A stretch of DNA of 64,000 nucleotides from VXYL01 sp963422285 (GCA_963422285.2 CAXXJO010000001.1:1016079-1080078); one strand, 5' to 3'. Positions 37,296 to 47,221 are shown, numbered from the stretch's first letter. Translations and numbers: made by a program. Notes: generated by a model from the sequence alone, not told the origin.

Positions 37296-37600
37296 TCAGA
37301 GCCAACAGGCAAACACGCCAGCCAAATCAAGGCTGATAAGATATCCAATGCTGTGGTGGAAACTCGATAGTGGAGTGTTGCCAGAGGTCTTGCGTACAGC
37401 CATGTTGTAGTTGCGTAGGTCGCATACGCTTCGAATGAGTTTGATTTTATCCATTTTCTCAAAGTCGTTAGCAAGAGCCTGATCATGACGGATAAAATCA
37501 TCTTCAGCAACGATGTCAACCCAGTCTTTGATCGGCAGGGGATAGCGCTGCTTGCGTCTTGTGTGGTTGTTGATTGATCGAACAACGCTCACAGCACGAC
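37296..37600 (-). pseudogene. Alpha/beta-hydrolase C-terminal remnant
   Basis: The minus-strand stretch WVDIVAEDDFIRHDQALAND, then FEKM, DLRNYNMAVRK, SSFHHSIGYLISL and AGVFACWL to the TGA at 37296 matches the C-terminal third of a family of bacterial hydrolases that have W-N-x-x-AEDDYVxHD and HxxxGYLxHP motifs. Upstream sequence on this strand has stops in all frames, so the N-terminal two thirds are gone. It is more AT-rich than the neighbours. Confidence 0.55.
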
Positions 37601-38178
37601 TTTGTCCAACCTGCCGAAGAGCTATCCGGACCATCGTTCCAGCCTTTCTTTTGTCAATGCGCTAGCGAAGCCGCTCTGCGGTCTGTTTCCAGTCAAGGGC
37701 CGGTGCATGATTTCGCGTTCTGTGGAACAGTCAGGTACGGTATCGTCGATTATGCGGCAGGTGGCGGCGGCATTGTCAAAACTCTATGAAGATGTATCCC
37801 GGTCAACCACGGTTCTAACGGCACAGCTCTGCTGTGAATTCGGAACTAGACATCTCCAAAGTCATGGCGATTATCAGGATGTTCTGCAATGCGGCATAGC
37901 GTTTGCCACGTTCGATGCTCCGAGGCGCGTTCGATCCAGCCCCCACTTGTCCGCAAAGGACTCTTGCGGCTCTCGCTGGGAATTCTAAGTTGCCATACTA
38001 GCTGTCCAAAGCACCTTAAAGACATCGCCTTCTAAAGCGCTGCCTATGTCCTCGAAGCGGCTATCAGTCCACGGACTACGAGCATCTTGACGTTCGGTGG
38101 CCTTGCCTTCGAGTTGGTTCGGATTTCAAGCACCAAGCCCCTCGAATTGATGGACACCGACGCATGGTTCTTGCGACG
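37601..38178. other. No supported gene
   Basis: An AT-richer stretch between the hydrolase remnant and the carboxylase stop. It may hold eroded 5' parts of the hydrolase, but I cannot trace a frame. Confidence 0.4.
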
Positions 38179-41100
38179 CTACCAAGTATCCACATTGCGT
38201 CGCTTTTTCTCTGTCCGCGGCGTTGGCGGCCCGGCGGCGTCCAAGGCGCTGGCCACCCAGCGCCGCGAGTCCGCCGGGTCGATCACGTCGTCCACCGCGA
38301 ACGACACCCCCGCGTTCAGCGCCTTGCCGCGCTGGTAGGCCGCGGCCACCAGTTCGTCGTAGCGGGCGATGCGCTCTTGCGGATCCTCGATGGCCGCCAG
38401 CTCGTTGCGGAAGCCGAGCTTCACCTGCCCTTCCAGCCCCATGCCGCCAAACTCGCCCGTGGGCCACGCCACCGCGGCGAACGGCTCCTTGAAGCTGCCG
38501 CCGGCCATGGCCTGGGCGCCGAGGCCGTAGGCCTTGCGCAGGACGATGGTGACGTGGGGCACGGTGAGATTCGCGCCGGTTACGAACAGCCGGCTGCAAT
38601 GGCGCACCAGGGCGGTCTTCTCGATTTCCGGACCCACCATCATGCCCGGCGTGTCGCACAGCACCAGGATCGGGATGTCGAAGGCGTCGCATAGCTGCAG
38701 GAAGCGCGCCGCCTTGTCCGAGCCGTCGCTGTCGATGGCGCCGGACAGATGCAGCGGGTTGTTGGCCGCCACGCCGATCGCTCGGCCCTCGATGCGGATG
38801 AACGCCGTCACCATGCCCAGGCCGAACTTCTCCCGCAGTTCCAGCACCGAGCCGGTATCCGCCATGGTGGCGATGACCTCGCGCACGTTGTAGACGCGCA
38901 GCCGGTTCTCCGGGACGATGGTACGCAGGCGGCGCTGATCCGGGCAGTCCCAGTAGTCGACGCGCCCCTGGAAATAGGAGAGATAGCGCTTGGCGGCGGC
39001 AACCGCCTCGGCTTCGTCTTCCGCCGCCACGTCCACCACGCCGTTGGCGGTCTGCACCTCCAGCGGGCCGATCTCCTCGGGGCGGAAGACGCCGAGGTTG
39101 CCGCCTTCGATCAGCGCCGGACCGCCCATGCCGATGTTCGAGTTCCGGGTGGCGATGATGACATCGCAGCAGCCGAGCAGGGAGGCGTTGCCGGCGAAGC
39201 AGTAGCGCGAGGTAATGCCGACCATGGGCACGAGCCCGGACAGCCGGCCCATGGAAGCGAACGTCGGCGTGTCGAGCGGCCGGCTGGGGCCGTCGAAACG
39301 CTGCACGGGCTTGGCTGCTGGTTTGACCGGTGCCTGCGGAGGCGGTCCCTGGCGTCTGCCGCCCGTGCCGGCCCGCCCGCCGCCGCCTTCGGCGAACAGC
39401 ACCATGGGAATGCGCCACTTCTCGGCGAGTTCCAGCATGCGGTCGGTCTTCGGATGGTTGATGGCGCCCTGGGTGCCGGCGAGCACGGTGTAGTCGTAGG
39501 CCATCACCACGCAGCGGGCGGCATCGTTGCCGAACAGTTCGCCATTGATGGCGCCGATGCCGGTAACCATGCCGTCGGTGGGGAACTTGCGGATGGTTTC
39601 CTCCAAAGACAGCCCAGTGCCCGGCGTCAGCACTAGCTGGCCATGCTCGACGAAGGTGCCGGCATCGCACAGATCGTCGACGTTCTCCCTTGCCGTGCGC
39701 TGGTTGGTGTTGCGGCGTTTTTGCACGGCGTCCGGGCGCGCGTCGTCCAGGGTGACGGCGTGGCGACGATGAACTTCCGCCAAGTCCGGGCGGATGTAGT
39801 CCGGATCGGCCTCTTGGTCGCCGGCATCGCCGTCTGCTGCCACCTCCCCTTCCTCTACAAAGGCCAGCGCGTGGCCCTCCCAGACCGTATCGCCGGCCGC
39901 CACCGCCAACTGCTGGAGGGTGCCGCTCACCGGCGTTCGGATCTCGTGCTCCATCTTCATCGCTTCCATGACCAGCACGAGGCTGTTGGCGGCCACGTCC
40001 TGGCCGGCCTCCACTTCGATGCTTACCACGGTGCCCTGCATGGGGGCTGTTACCGGCACCGTGCCATCGGGGACTGCCGGCGTGGCAGCGTCGCCGGAGC
40101 CGGCAGGCGCGGGTTGGGACTTGCCGTGATCCAGCACGGCCAGCGGGTCGTCGGAGTCGAGACGCGCGCCGGCTTGCTGGGAAGCCGCTGGGCGGTCGGC
40201 GCTGAAATAGCTCGCTTGGTGTTCGTCAGCGCCGGCCACCAGTTCGGCGACATGGTCGTCCAAGAAGCGGGTATGCACGTCGTACCGAGCCAGCGCTGGT
40301 TCCCGCAGCAGCGATTGCAGGAAGCCTATGTTGGTCTTTACGCCTTCAATGCGGAAATCGCCCAAGGCGCGGTAGATCTTCTTCGTCGCCGCCTCCAAGG
40401 TGCCGCTCGAATGCACAACCACCTTGGCCAGCAGAGAATCGAAGTTCGGGCTGGCGACGTAGCCGGCATAGCCGAAGGTGTCGGTGCGGATGCCCGGGCC
40501 GGTGGGAGCGTCGAAGGCCGTCAGCTGGCCGCCGGAGGGCAGAGCGCCGCCAGCGGCCGTCATGGTCTCCATGTTGACCCGGGCCTCGATGGCGAAGTCG
40601 CGTGGTTGCGGAGGCGTCGTCATGCCCAAGGACGCCAGCGTTTCGCCGGCCGCGATTCGCAGTTGCAGCTGCACCAGATCCACGCCGGTCGCCTCCTCGG
40701 TGACGGTGTGCTCCACCTGCAAGCGGGCGTTGGCTTCGATGAAGTGGCAGCGGCCATCGGATACGAGATACTCGAAAGTGCCGAGGCTGCGATAGCGGGC
40801 CGCTTGCGCCAAGCGCACCGACGCCTCGGCCATGGCGGTGCGCAAACCATCGTCGAGGAACGGCGCCGGTGCGATCTCGACGAGCTTCTGATGGCGGCGT
40901 TGCAGGGAACAGTCGCGATCGCCGAAGTGGCAGATGCCGCCCTGGCCGTCCGCCGCCACCTGCACCTCCACATGGCGCGCTTTGCGGACCAGCTGCTCGA
41001 CGTAGACATCGGCGATGCCGAACGCCGCCTCGGCCTCGGAACGGGCGCGGTGGTAGGCGGCTTCGATTTCATCTTCCGCGACGACGATGCGCATGCCGCG

Positions 41101-41589
41101 TCCGCCGCCTCCGCCCACGGCCTTGAACAGCATGGCGGCACTAGGCGGCAGGGAGGCGAAGAAGTCCCGGGCGGCGGCCAAGTCCACAGGCGCGGAAGTT
41201 CCCTTCACTACCGGTACGCCCTGTTCCGCTGCCAGCGTTCGGGCGCGCACCTTGTCGCCGAACAGCGCCAGAGTATCCGCCTCGGGGCCGACGAAGGCGA
41301 TACCCGCGGCTTCGCAGGCGCGGGCGAATGCGGCGTTCTCGCTTAGGAAGCCGTAGCCCGGATGCACGGCGTCGCAGTCCGCCGCTTCGGCGACTCGCAC
41401 GAGACCGGGCGCATCGAGGTAGGCGCGAGCGCCGACGCCGTCCAAGGCCACCGCCGCGTCCGCCTTGCGCATATGCAGCGAGCGCTCGTCGTCCTTGGCG
41501 TAGACGGCCACGGTAGGGATATCGAGTTCCGCCGCGGCGCGCGCGATGCGGATGGCGATCTCGCCACGATTGGCGATCAACAGCTTCAT
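38179..41589 (-). CDS. Single-chain acyl-CoA carboxylase (biotin carboxylase-BCCP-carboxyltransferase)
   Basis: The 1136-residue protein carries all three activities. The biotin carboxylase (about 1-450) has ANRGEIAIRIARAA, HPGYGFLSENAAF, KAVGGGGGRGMR (ATP-grasp) and EANARLQVEHTVTE. The biotinyl domain has VMEAMKMEHE, with the biotin Lys at about 545. The carboxyltransferase (about 610-1130) has AYDYTVLAGTQGAINHPKTD and CDTPGMMVGPE. This is the layout of the one-chain long-chain acyl-CoA carboxylases (LCC) described in mycobacteria and Rhodopseudomonas. The exact acyl substrate is unknown. I start at ATG 41587-41589. It diverges from an LLM oxidoreductase gene across a tandem repeat. Confidence 0.92.
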   Translation of the reverse strand: MKLLIANRGEIAIRIARAAAELDIPTVAVYAKDDERSLHMRKADAAVALDGVGARAYLDAPGLVRVAEAADCDAVHPGYGFLSENAAFARACEAAGIAFVGPEADTLALFGDKVRARTLAAEQGVPVVKGTSAPVDLAAARDFFASLPPSAAMLFKAVGGGGGRGMRIVVAEDEIEAAYHRARSEAEAAFGIADVYVEQLVRKARHVEVQVAADGQGGICHFGDRDCSLQRRHQKLVEIAPAPFLDDGLRTAMAEASVRLAQAARYRSLGTFEYLVSDGRCHFIEANARLQVEHTVTEEATGVDLVQLQLRIAAGETLASLGMTTPPQPRDFAIEARVNMETMTAAGGALPSGGQLTAFDAPTGPGIRTDTFGYAGYVASPNFDSLLAKVVVHSSGTLEAATKKIYRALGDFRIEGVKTNIGFLQSLLREPALARYDVHTRFLDDHVAELVAGADEHQASYFSADRPAASQQAGARLDSDDPLAVLDHGKSQPAPAGSGDAATPAVPDGTVPVTAPMQGTVVSIEVEAGQDVAANSLVLVMEAMKMEHEIRTPVSGTLQQLAVAAGDTVWEGHALAFVEEGEVAADGDAGDQEADPDYIRPDLAEVHRRHAVTLDDARPDAVQKRRNTNQRTARENVDDLCDAGTFVEHGQLVLTPGTGLSLEETIRKFPTDGMVTGIGAINGELFGNDAARCVVMAYDYTVLAGTQGAINHPKTDRMLELAEKWRIPMVLFAEGGGGRAGTGGRRQGPPPQAPVKPAAKPVQRFDGPSRPLDTPTFASMGRLSGLVPMVGITSRYCFAGNASLLGCCDVIIATRNSNIGMGGPALIEGGNLGVFRPEEIGPLEVQTANGVVDVAAEDEAEAVAAAKRYLSYFQGRVDYWDCPDQRRLRTIVPENRLRVYNVREVIATMADTGSVLELREKFGLGMVTAFIRIEGRAIGVAANNPLHLSGAIDSDGSDKAARFLQLCDAFDIPILVLCDTPGMMVGPEIEKTALVRHCSRLFVTGANLTVPHVTIVLRKAYGLGAQAMAGGSFKEPFAAVAWPTGEFGGMGLEGQVKLGFRNELAAIEDPQERIARYDELVAAAYQRGKALNAGVSFAVDDVIDPADSRRWVASALDAAGPPTPRTEKKRRNVDTW

Positions 41590-41630
41590 GACCTCCGGCA
41601 CCCTCCTTTGGAGAAACGCCGTAACATACC

Positions 41631-41701
41631 CGTATCGCTTGCGGAGCGATACGCTTTCGCTTGCGGAGCGATACGCTTTCGCTTGCGGAGCGATACGCTC
41701 T
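41631..41701. repeat. Three tandem 22-base repeats with an internal dyad
   Basis: The unit CGCTTGCGGAGCGATACGCT plus TT occurs at 41636-41657, 41658-41679 and 41680-41701 (the last with one change). Each boundary contains GCGATACG and CGCTTGCGGAGCG. At 41631-41653 CGTATCGC and GCGATACG form a perfect 8-base dyad around a 7-base centre. The array fills most of the divergent promoter region of the carboxylase and LLM genes, so an iterated operator is plausible. Confidence 0.85.
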
Positions 41702-41723
41702 CCCTTGGCAAATCGGTACGTCT

Positions 41724-42752
41724 ATGCACTTCGACCTGATGATCGGCAACCTCTCCTGGGCGGAAAGCGCCCGCTTGGCGCAGCGCCTGGAAGCCGCCGG
41801 CTTCTCCGGCATGCTGTTCACGGAAGCCAGCCAAGTACCGTGGATGATGATCGCCGCCGCGGCCACCGCGGCGCCCCGACTCCAATTCAGCACCGGCATC
41901 GCCGTGGCCTTCCCCCGCAGCCCGATGGTTTCCGCGCAGATCGCCTGGGAACTGGCGCGCAACACCAATGGCCGATTCCGGCTCGGCCTCGGCAGCCAAG
42001 TGCGAGCGCACATCGTGCGTCGCTACGGCGCGGACTTCGACCGCCCGGCGGCGCGGATGCGGGACTACGTGGCCGCGGTAAAGGCCTGTCTGGCCGCGTT
42101 TCGGGGCGAGGCGAGGCTGGATCACGAAGGCCCGTTCTACTCGCTGAACCTGCTGCGCCGGGAGTGGATGCCGCCGTCCCACGACCATGGCGACGTCAAG
42201 GTGGATATCGCCGCAGTGGGGCCGCTGATGTGCCGCGTCGCCGGCGCAGCGGCCGACGGCGTTCACGTCCACCCCATGCATTCCACCGCGTACCTCGACA
42301 ATCGCCTGAAGCCCGCCTTGGCCGAAGGCGCGGCGAAAGCAGGCCGCGACAGCGCCGCCATCGACCTCATCGTGCCGGTGTTCGCCATTCCCGGCGACAG
42401 CGCCGAGGAGCGCGCCGCGCTGGTCGACCGCACCAAGACCCAGCTCGCCTTCTACGGTTCCACGCCGAACTACGCCTTCCAGTTCGACGATCTCGGTTTC
42501 TCCGGCACCACGCATCGCCTCCGCGACCTGCTGCGTAGCAGCGATGTGGCCGGCGCGGCGGCCTTGATCACGGACGAGATGCTGCAGCATTTCGCCGTAG
42601 TCGCATCCTGGGACGACATGGCGGACGCGCTGCGCGCGCGGTATGTAGGCGTCGCCGCCCGGGTAGTCGCCTATCTCGCCGCCGAGTCCATCCGCAAGGA
42701 GCCGAAGGCGCTGGGACGGTGGGGCGAGATCGCCCGAGCCGTCAGGGCGTGA
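41724..42752 (+). CDS. LLM-class flavin-dependent oxidoreductase
   Basis: The 342-residue TIM-barrel protein belongs to the luciferase-like family. MHFDLMIGNLSWAESARLAQ, GFSGMLFTEASQVPWMMIAA, LQFSTGIAVAFPRSPMVSAQ, GRFRLGLGSQVRAHIVRRYG and AAVGPLMCRVAGAAADGVHV follow the order of F420- or FMN-dependent members. Whether F420 is the cofactor cannot be seen; no F420 biosynthesis gene is in the window. The longer frame upstream reads the tandem repeat and is rejected. Confidence 0.88.
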   Translation: MHFDLMIGNLSWAESARLAQRLEAAGFSGMLFTEASQVPWMMIAAAATAAPRLQFSTGIAVAFPRSPMVSAQIAWELARNTNGRFRLGLGSQVRAHIVRRYGADFDRPAARMRDYVAAVKACLAAFRGEARLDHEGPFYSLNLLRREWMPPSHDHGDVKVDIAAVGPLMCRVAGAAADGVHVHPMHSTAYLDNRLKPALAEGAAKAGRDSAAIDLIVPVFAIPGDSAEERAALVDRTKTQLAFYGSTPNYAFQFDDLGFSGTTHRLRDLLRSSDVAGAAALITDEMLQHFAVVASWDDMADALRARYVGVAARVVAYLAAESIRKEPKALGRWGEIARAVRA

Positions 42753-42819
42753 CCGCCGCGCCGGCAGTGCCGGATAGCACGGGTTTGGTCTTGCCTCCGG
42801 GCTGGCATAGACTCGCAGC

Positions 42820-44319
42820 ATGGATACCGTCATCGCACTGCTCGCCGGCGGTTCCGACCACAGCCCGGCGATCTCCGCGCCAGCGCGCGCCGCTACCACC
42901 TACGGCGCGCTGCGCGCCCAGATCGATGCCGTGGGCCGACAGCTGCGTGCCGCCGGCGTCGGAGCGGAGGATCGAGCGGCCATCGTGCTGCCCAACGGGG
43001 CGACCATGGCGAGCGCGTTCGCATGCATGGCGCCGTGGTGCGCGACGGCGCCGCTGAACCCCGCCTACAAGCCCGACGAGTTCGACTTCTACTTGGCGGA
43101 TCTGGATGCCAAGGCGCTGATCGTGGAGGCGCATTCCACCTCGCCGGCAGTGGCAGTGGCCGCCGCGCGAGGGGTGCCGGTGTTGCGCCTGCTGGTATCC
43201 GAATGCGCCGGCTCGCTGCGCTTGGCAGACGTCGGCGAGCAGGCCGTGTCGCCAAGGCCGCCGGATGCGGTGGCGCTGATCCTACACACCTCGGGCACCA
43301 CGTCGCGGCCGAAGATGGTGCCGCTCAGCCAAGCGAACCTGTGCGCTTCGGCGCGCAGCATCGCCGCCACGCTGCGGCTCGCACCCGGCGACCGCTGCCT
43401 CAACATCATGCCGCTGTTCCACATCCACGGCCTGATGGCGCCAGTGCTGGCGAGCTTGGCGGCAGGGGCGGAGGTGGTCTGCACGCCGGGATTCGACGCG
43501 CTTCGATTCTTCGCTTGGCTGGACGACACGAAACCCACTTGGTACAGCGCCGTGCCCACCATGCACCAGGCGATTCTCGCCCGCGCCCGACGCAACGAGG
43601 ACGCGGTTCGACGGAGCCGGCTGCGTTTCATCCGCTCCTCGTCGGCGGCGCTGCCGTCCCCGGTGATGGCGGAGTTGGAGCGCGTCTTCGACGCACCCGT
43701 GATCGAGGCCTACGCCATGACCGAGGCAGCGCATCAGATGTGCTCGAATCCGCTGCCGCCGGCCGTGCGCAAGCCCGGCTGCGTAGGCCCCGCCGCCGGG
43801 CCGGAGGTGGCGATCATGGACGAAGCCGGCACGAAGCTGCCGGCCGGGGGGGAAGGCGAGATCGTCATCCGCGGCCCCAACGTCGCCGCCGGCTATCTCA
43901 ACAACCCCCAGGCAAACGAGACGGCGTTCCACGGCGCTTGGTTTCGCACCGGCGACCAGGGCCTGATGGACTCGAATGGCTACGTCAAAGTCACCGGCCG
44001 GCTGAAGGAGATCATCAATCGCGGCGGCGAGAAAGTCGCGCCGCTGGAAGTGGACGAAGCGCTGCTCGACCACGACGCCGTGCAGCAGGCATGCACTTTC
44101 GCCATGCCTCACGCCAAGCTTGGCGAAGAGGTGGCCGCGGCGGTGGTGCTCGCCGATGGCGCGTCCGCCACCGAGCGGGAGTTGCGAGCGTTCGTGGCCC
44201 GGCGGCTGGCGGACTTCAAGACGCCGCGGCGCATCGTCTTCGTAGACGGGATCCCGAAGGGGCCGACCGGCAAGATCCAGCGCATCGGGCTGGCCGCCGT
44301 GCTAGGACTAGCCTCTTGA
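42820..44319 (+). CDS. AMP-dependent acyl-CoA synthetase/ligase
   Basis: The 499-residue ANL enzyme activates a carboxylic acid to its CoA ester through an adenylate. LHTSGTTSRPKMV is the P-loop (A3), PLFHIHGLMAPVLASLAAG and EAYAMTEAAHQM are A4/A5, WFRTGDQGLMDSNGYVKVTG is A7, GRLKEIINRGGEKVAPLEVD is A8 and PKGPTGKIQR carries the catalytic Lys. It resembles short FadD/oxalyl-CoA-type ligases. Its stop overlaps the TTG of the next gene. Confidence 0.92.
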   Translation: MDTVIALLAGGSDHSPAISAPARAATTYGALRAQIDAVGRQLRAAGVGAEDRAAIVLPNGATMASAFACMAPWCATAPLNPAYKPDEFDFYLADLDAKALIVEAHSTSPAVAVAAARGVPVLRLLVSECAGSLRLADVGEQAVSPRPPDAVALILHTSGTTSRPKMVPLSQANLCASARSIAATLRLAPGDRCLNIMPLFHIHGLMAPVLASLAAGAEVVCTPGFDALRFFAWLDDTKPTWYSAVPTMHQAILARARRNEDAVRRSRLRFIRSSSAALPSPVMAELERVFDAPVIEAYAMTEAAHQMCSNPLPPAVRKPGCVGPAAGPEVAIMDEAGTKLPAGGEGEIVIRGPNVAAGYLNNPQANETAFHGAWFRTGDQGLMDSNGYVKVTGRLKEIINRGGEKVAPLEVDEALLDHDAVQQACTFAMPHAKLGEEVAAAVVLADGASATERELRAFVARRLADFKTPRRIVFVDGIPKGPTGKIQRIGLAAVLGLAS

Positions 44320-45281
44320 GAGTTTGCATCTACGGCGCGGGCGCGGTTGGCGGTTATCTGGCCGTGCTGCTGGCGCGCACCGGCGCCGACATCTCCGTGG
44401 TTGCCCGGGGACCGCATCTGGCCGCCATTCGCGAGCGGGGACTGACGCTGCTGGTGGACGACCAGGAGCTGCGGGTCGAAGTGCCGGCGACGGCCGATCC
44501 GGCCCGGCTCGGCAAGCAGGACGTGGTGATCGTCACCTTGAAGGCGCACTCCGTCGCTGGCGCAGTGAACGACATTCGCACGCTGCTCGATGGGAAAACG
44601 TCCGTGGTCAGCGCCGTCAACGGCATTCCCTGGTGGTATTTCCACGGCCTCGATTCGCCGTTCGGCGAGCGTCCGGTGGAGAGCGTCGATTCCGGCGGCG
44701 CGATCTGGCGCGGCATCGGCCCGGAACGGGCCGTGGGCTGCGTGGTCTACCCGTCGGCGGAAGTGGTCGAGCCCGGAGTAGTGCGCCATCTGTCGGACAA
44801 CCGCATGATCCTCGGCGAACCCGACGGCCAGCGCAGCGAGCGGGTGATCGAGGTGGCGGCGCTGTTCCTGGCCGCCGGCCTCAAGGCGCCGGTGCGGTCC
44901 AAGCTGCGCAACGACATCTGGATGAAGCTATGGGGCAACTTGGCCTTCAATCCGCTGTCCGCGCTCACTCGCGCCACGCTGGACGTGCTCGCCACCGAAC
45001 CGGGCACGAGGGCCATCGCCCGGGCCATGATGGTGGAAGGCCAAGCGGTAGGCGAGGCCCTGGGCGTTCGCTTCGCCGTGGACGTGGAACGACGCATCGA
45101 CGGTGCCGCGGCGGTAGGAGCGCACCGTACATCCATGCTGCAGGATCTCGAACTCGGCCGCCCCTTGGAGATCGACGCCCTAGTCGGTGCCGTGCAGGAA
45201 CTCGGTGCCTTGACCGGTATTGCGACGCCCACCATCGACATGGTTCATGCGCTGCTGAAGCAGCGGATCGCGTTTCGATAG
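44316..45281 (+). CDS. 2-dehydropantoate 2-reductase-like protein (PanE/ApbA family)
   Basis: From the TTG at 44316-44318, overlapping the ligase stop as TTGA, the protein has 321 residues. CIYGAGAVGGYLAVLLARTG is the NADPH loop, VTLKAHSV, NGIPWWYFHGL, RSKLRNDIWMKLWGNLAFNP (catalytic Lys) and AHRTSMLQDLELGRPLEIDA match ketopantoate reductase. Paralogues in catabolic clusters often reduce other 2-oxoacids, and coupling to an acyl-CoA ligase suggests this, so I do not give the symbol panE. Confidence 0.85.
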   Translation: MRVCIYGAGAVGGYLAVLLARTGADISVVARGPHLAAIRERGLTLLVDDQELRVEVPATADPARLGKQDVVIVTLKAHSVAGAVNDIRTLLDGKTSVVSAVNGIPWWYFHGLDSPFGERPVESVDSGGAIWRGIGPERAVGCVVYPSAEVVEPGVVRHLSDNRMILGEPDGQRSERVIEVAALFLAAGLKAPVRSKLRNDIWMKLWGNLAFNPLSALTRATLDVLATEPGTRAIARAMMVEGQAVGEALGVRFAVDVERRIDGAAAVGAHRTSMLQDLELGRPLEIDALVGAVQELGALTGIATPTIDMVHALLKQRIAFR

Positions 45282-45282
45282 T

Positions 45283-46236
45283 CTAGCCGGTGGCGTTCGA
45301 TCGACCTTCTCGGTATGGCGTCATGTCCATTTGCGGATAGCGGGCACTGACGCCGGCCAGGGTTTCTTCCGTCCAGTAGACGTGGCCCGGCGGCGGAAAG
45401 CCGAAGCGCTGACGTTGTTCCGGCGTCGCGCTTTCGATCCAGGCCCGGAACTCGGGTTTGATGGCCTGCACGGGCCAGCCCATGATGCCGAGCCACCGCC
45501 ATGCCGCCGGAGTGTAGGTGATGAAGTGGGCGAGGCGACCTCCCTCGGCGAGGAACGGCGTGCCGCGGTGGAAGGTGCGCATGCTGTAGACCAGCAGCGA
45601 TCCCGCGGGCACCGCCACTTTCACTTCGTTGTCGTAGATGGCCGGGCGGTCGTCGCGGCCGTAGTAGGCCGGCCAGCGGATTTTCTCCGGGTAGTGGCGC
45701 CGCGAGCACACCGCGGTGGGCGCGTGGTTCTCGGTGACTTCCGTGTAGTAGAGCAGATAGGCCGTTTGCCAATAGGCCGGATCGTCCGGCGGGTAGGCCA
45801 GGGTGTGGTTGCCGTAATCGCAGTGCATGGCTTGGTCCTGGTCCGCGGGGTGGTCCTTGCACTTGAAGCTTAGGTGCGACTGCTCGCATACCATGTCGCT
45901 GCCGCCGGCCATGCGCGTAGCCAGCCCGATGAGGTCCGGGTGCAAGGTGATGGCGTTCAGGTACGAGCCGGGGAAGGGGAAGCGATAGGCCAGCATGTTC
46001 ATCGGGCGCCCGCGCTGCTGCCAATGCTCCGGTTTGGACAGGCTGGGATCGCGACAGTACTCCACCCAGCCCGGCAGCACCTGCTGCAGCTCGCTCAGTG
46101 CCCCGGCCAGTTCATCCGGGGCGAGAAACTCCTCGACGATGGCGTAGCCATGCTCGCGGTAGTGCTCGGCGTGGTTTTCGGTGATGCGCTGCAAGATGGT
46201 TCTCGATCGATGAGTCGGCGAGGGATTGTAGTGCAT
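45283..46236 (-). CDS. Phytanoyl-CoA dioxygenase (PhyH) family protein
   Basis: The 317-residue Fe(II)/2-oxoglutarate oxygenase has the double-stranded beta-helix ligands: HCDYGNH supplies His and Asp, and RTFHRGTPFLAEGGRLAHFI supplies the distal His and the 2-oxoglutarate Arg. The N-terminus (REHGYAIVEEFLAPDELAGA) is typical of PhyH proteins. The substrate is unknown; relatives hydroxylate acyl-CoAs or small metabolites. Convergent with the PanE-like gene. Confidence 0.88.
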   Translation of the reverse strand: MHYNPSPTHRSRTILQRITENHAEHYREHGYAIVEEFLAPDELAGALSELQQVLPGWVEYCRDPSLSKPEHWQQRGRPMNMLAYRFPFPGSYLNAITLHPDLIGLATRMAGGSDMVCEQSHLSFKCKDHPADQDQAMHCDYGNHTLAYPPDDPAYWQTAYLLYYTEVTENHAPTAVCSRRHYPEKIRWPAYYGRDDRPAIYDNEVKVAVPAGSLLVYSMRTFHRGTPFLAEGGRLAHFITYTPAAWRWLGIMGWPVQAIKPEFRAWIESATPEQRQRFGFPPPGHVYWTEETLAGVSARYPQMDMTPYREGRSNATG

Positions 46237-46300
46237 CCTCGGATAGCATCGAGATGCCGCTCTCTGCGGAATGTGCTCTGCCGCCCGCCGGCGCAGCGGC

Positions 46301-47221
46301 TTATCGCTCGAGGCGGCGGACCAGTTCCTCGCCGGGGCCGCACTCCAACATCCAGTATCCCACCTCCGCCAGCCGTTCGGCGTCGCTTTCGTTTTCGAGC
46401 AGTTCCGCCAGCCGGTTCGCCGTGGCGGGACCGAAGTGGTGCTCCGCCTGCCGGCGAAGGAGGTCCCGTCCGCCGATCACGAAGCCTTCGTTCCAGCCCT
46501 GCGCTCCATACTCTGCCTTGATCTTTGCGACTCTCTCCGCAAGCACGTCCGTCTCCTTCGATTCCACTACCTGTTGGAGGCCCATGGCCGACGCCCAGTT
46601 GTTGAAGTGTTCCGTCAAGGCCCTGTTGTTGCCGACCAGCCGCGCCAGTTCGTCTTTCGCCCGCAGCTGCTCCGACAGCCGCAGATCCATCCATCGCCCC
46701 GGCCTTCGCCAGCTCCATCCGAAACAGCGCCGAAACGCGGCTGCTGCACGGCATATCCTCCACCCGCAGCACGTCAACCAGCCAGTATTCGAGGGCGCCC
46801 CCAAGTGCGCGGTGCCGTCCACCGCCTCTCGCTAGACCACCACCGGGATCGCCAGCGGCAGCTGCCGTCCCCGAACGTCCTGCCGTAGGCTTCGAGCCGG
46901 CCAACCGCCATCATCGCGTATTCGCCCATTCGCCGCGCCATGCGCTGGTCCACGTCGCTTTGGAGCTCCAGCACGAGTAGCGCACAGGCACCCACCAGAC
47001 GACCGGCGAACTTGCGGTAGCCGACCCTTCCAGAGCGTGTCCGCGTAGTGCTGCCGGCCATTCTCGCCGATCAGTTCCGGCGAGAGGGGCTCCACCGTGT
47101 CCCTGTCGAACGGCTCGGATGCTTCCTCCGGCAGGAAGGCCGCCAAGTCCCGAATCATTTCCGGATGACCGATGAGACGCTTGTAGGCGCTGTCGTATTT
47201 GCCCGCCATCAGGACGGACAT
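46301..47221 (-). pseudogene. Rpn-family nuclease / transposase-like protein, frameshifted
   Basis: The N-terminal frame has MAGKYDSAYKRLIGHPEMIR and DLAAFLPEEASEPF; a second frame gives LVGACALLVLELQSDVDQRM and MGEYAMM, the Rpn/PD-(D/E)XK core; a third has YWLVDVLRVEDMP; and the last gives NNWASAMGLQQVVE, EYGAQGWNEGFVIGGRDLLR and the C-terminal DUF4351-like end. Four frame segments in about 900 bases mean it is inactive. Live relatives are recombination-promoting DNA endonucleases. Confidence 0.8.

Noticed and set aside
41661..41723. An N-terminal extension of the LLM protein through the tandem repeat
   Set aside because: It encodes only translated repeat units; the ATG at 41724 gives the normal family start.
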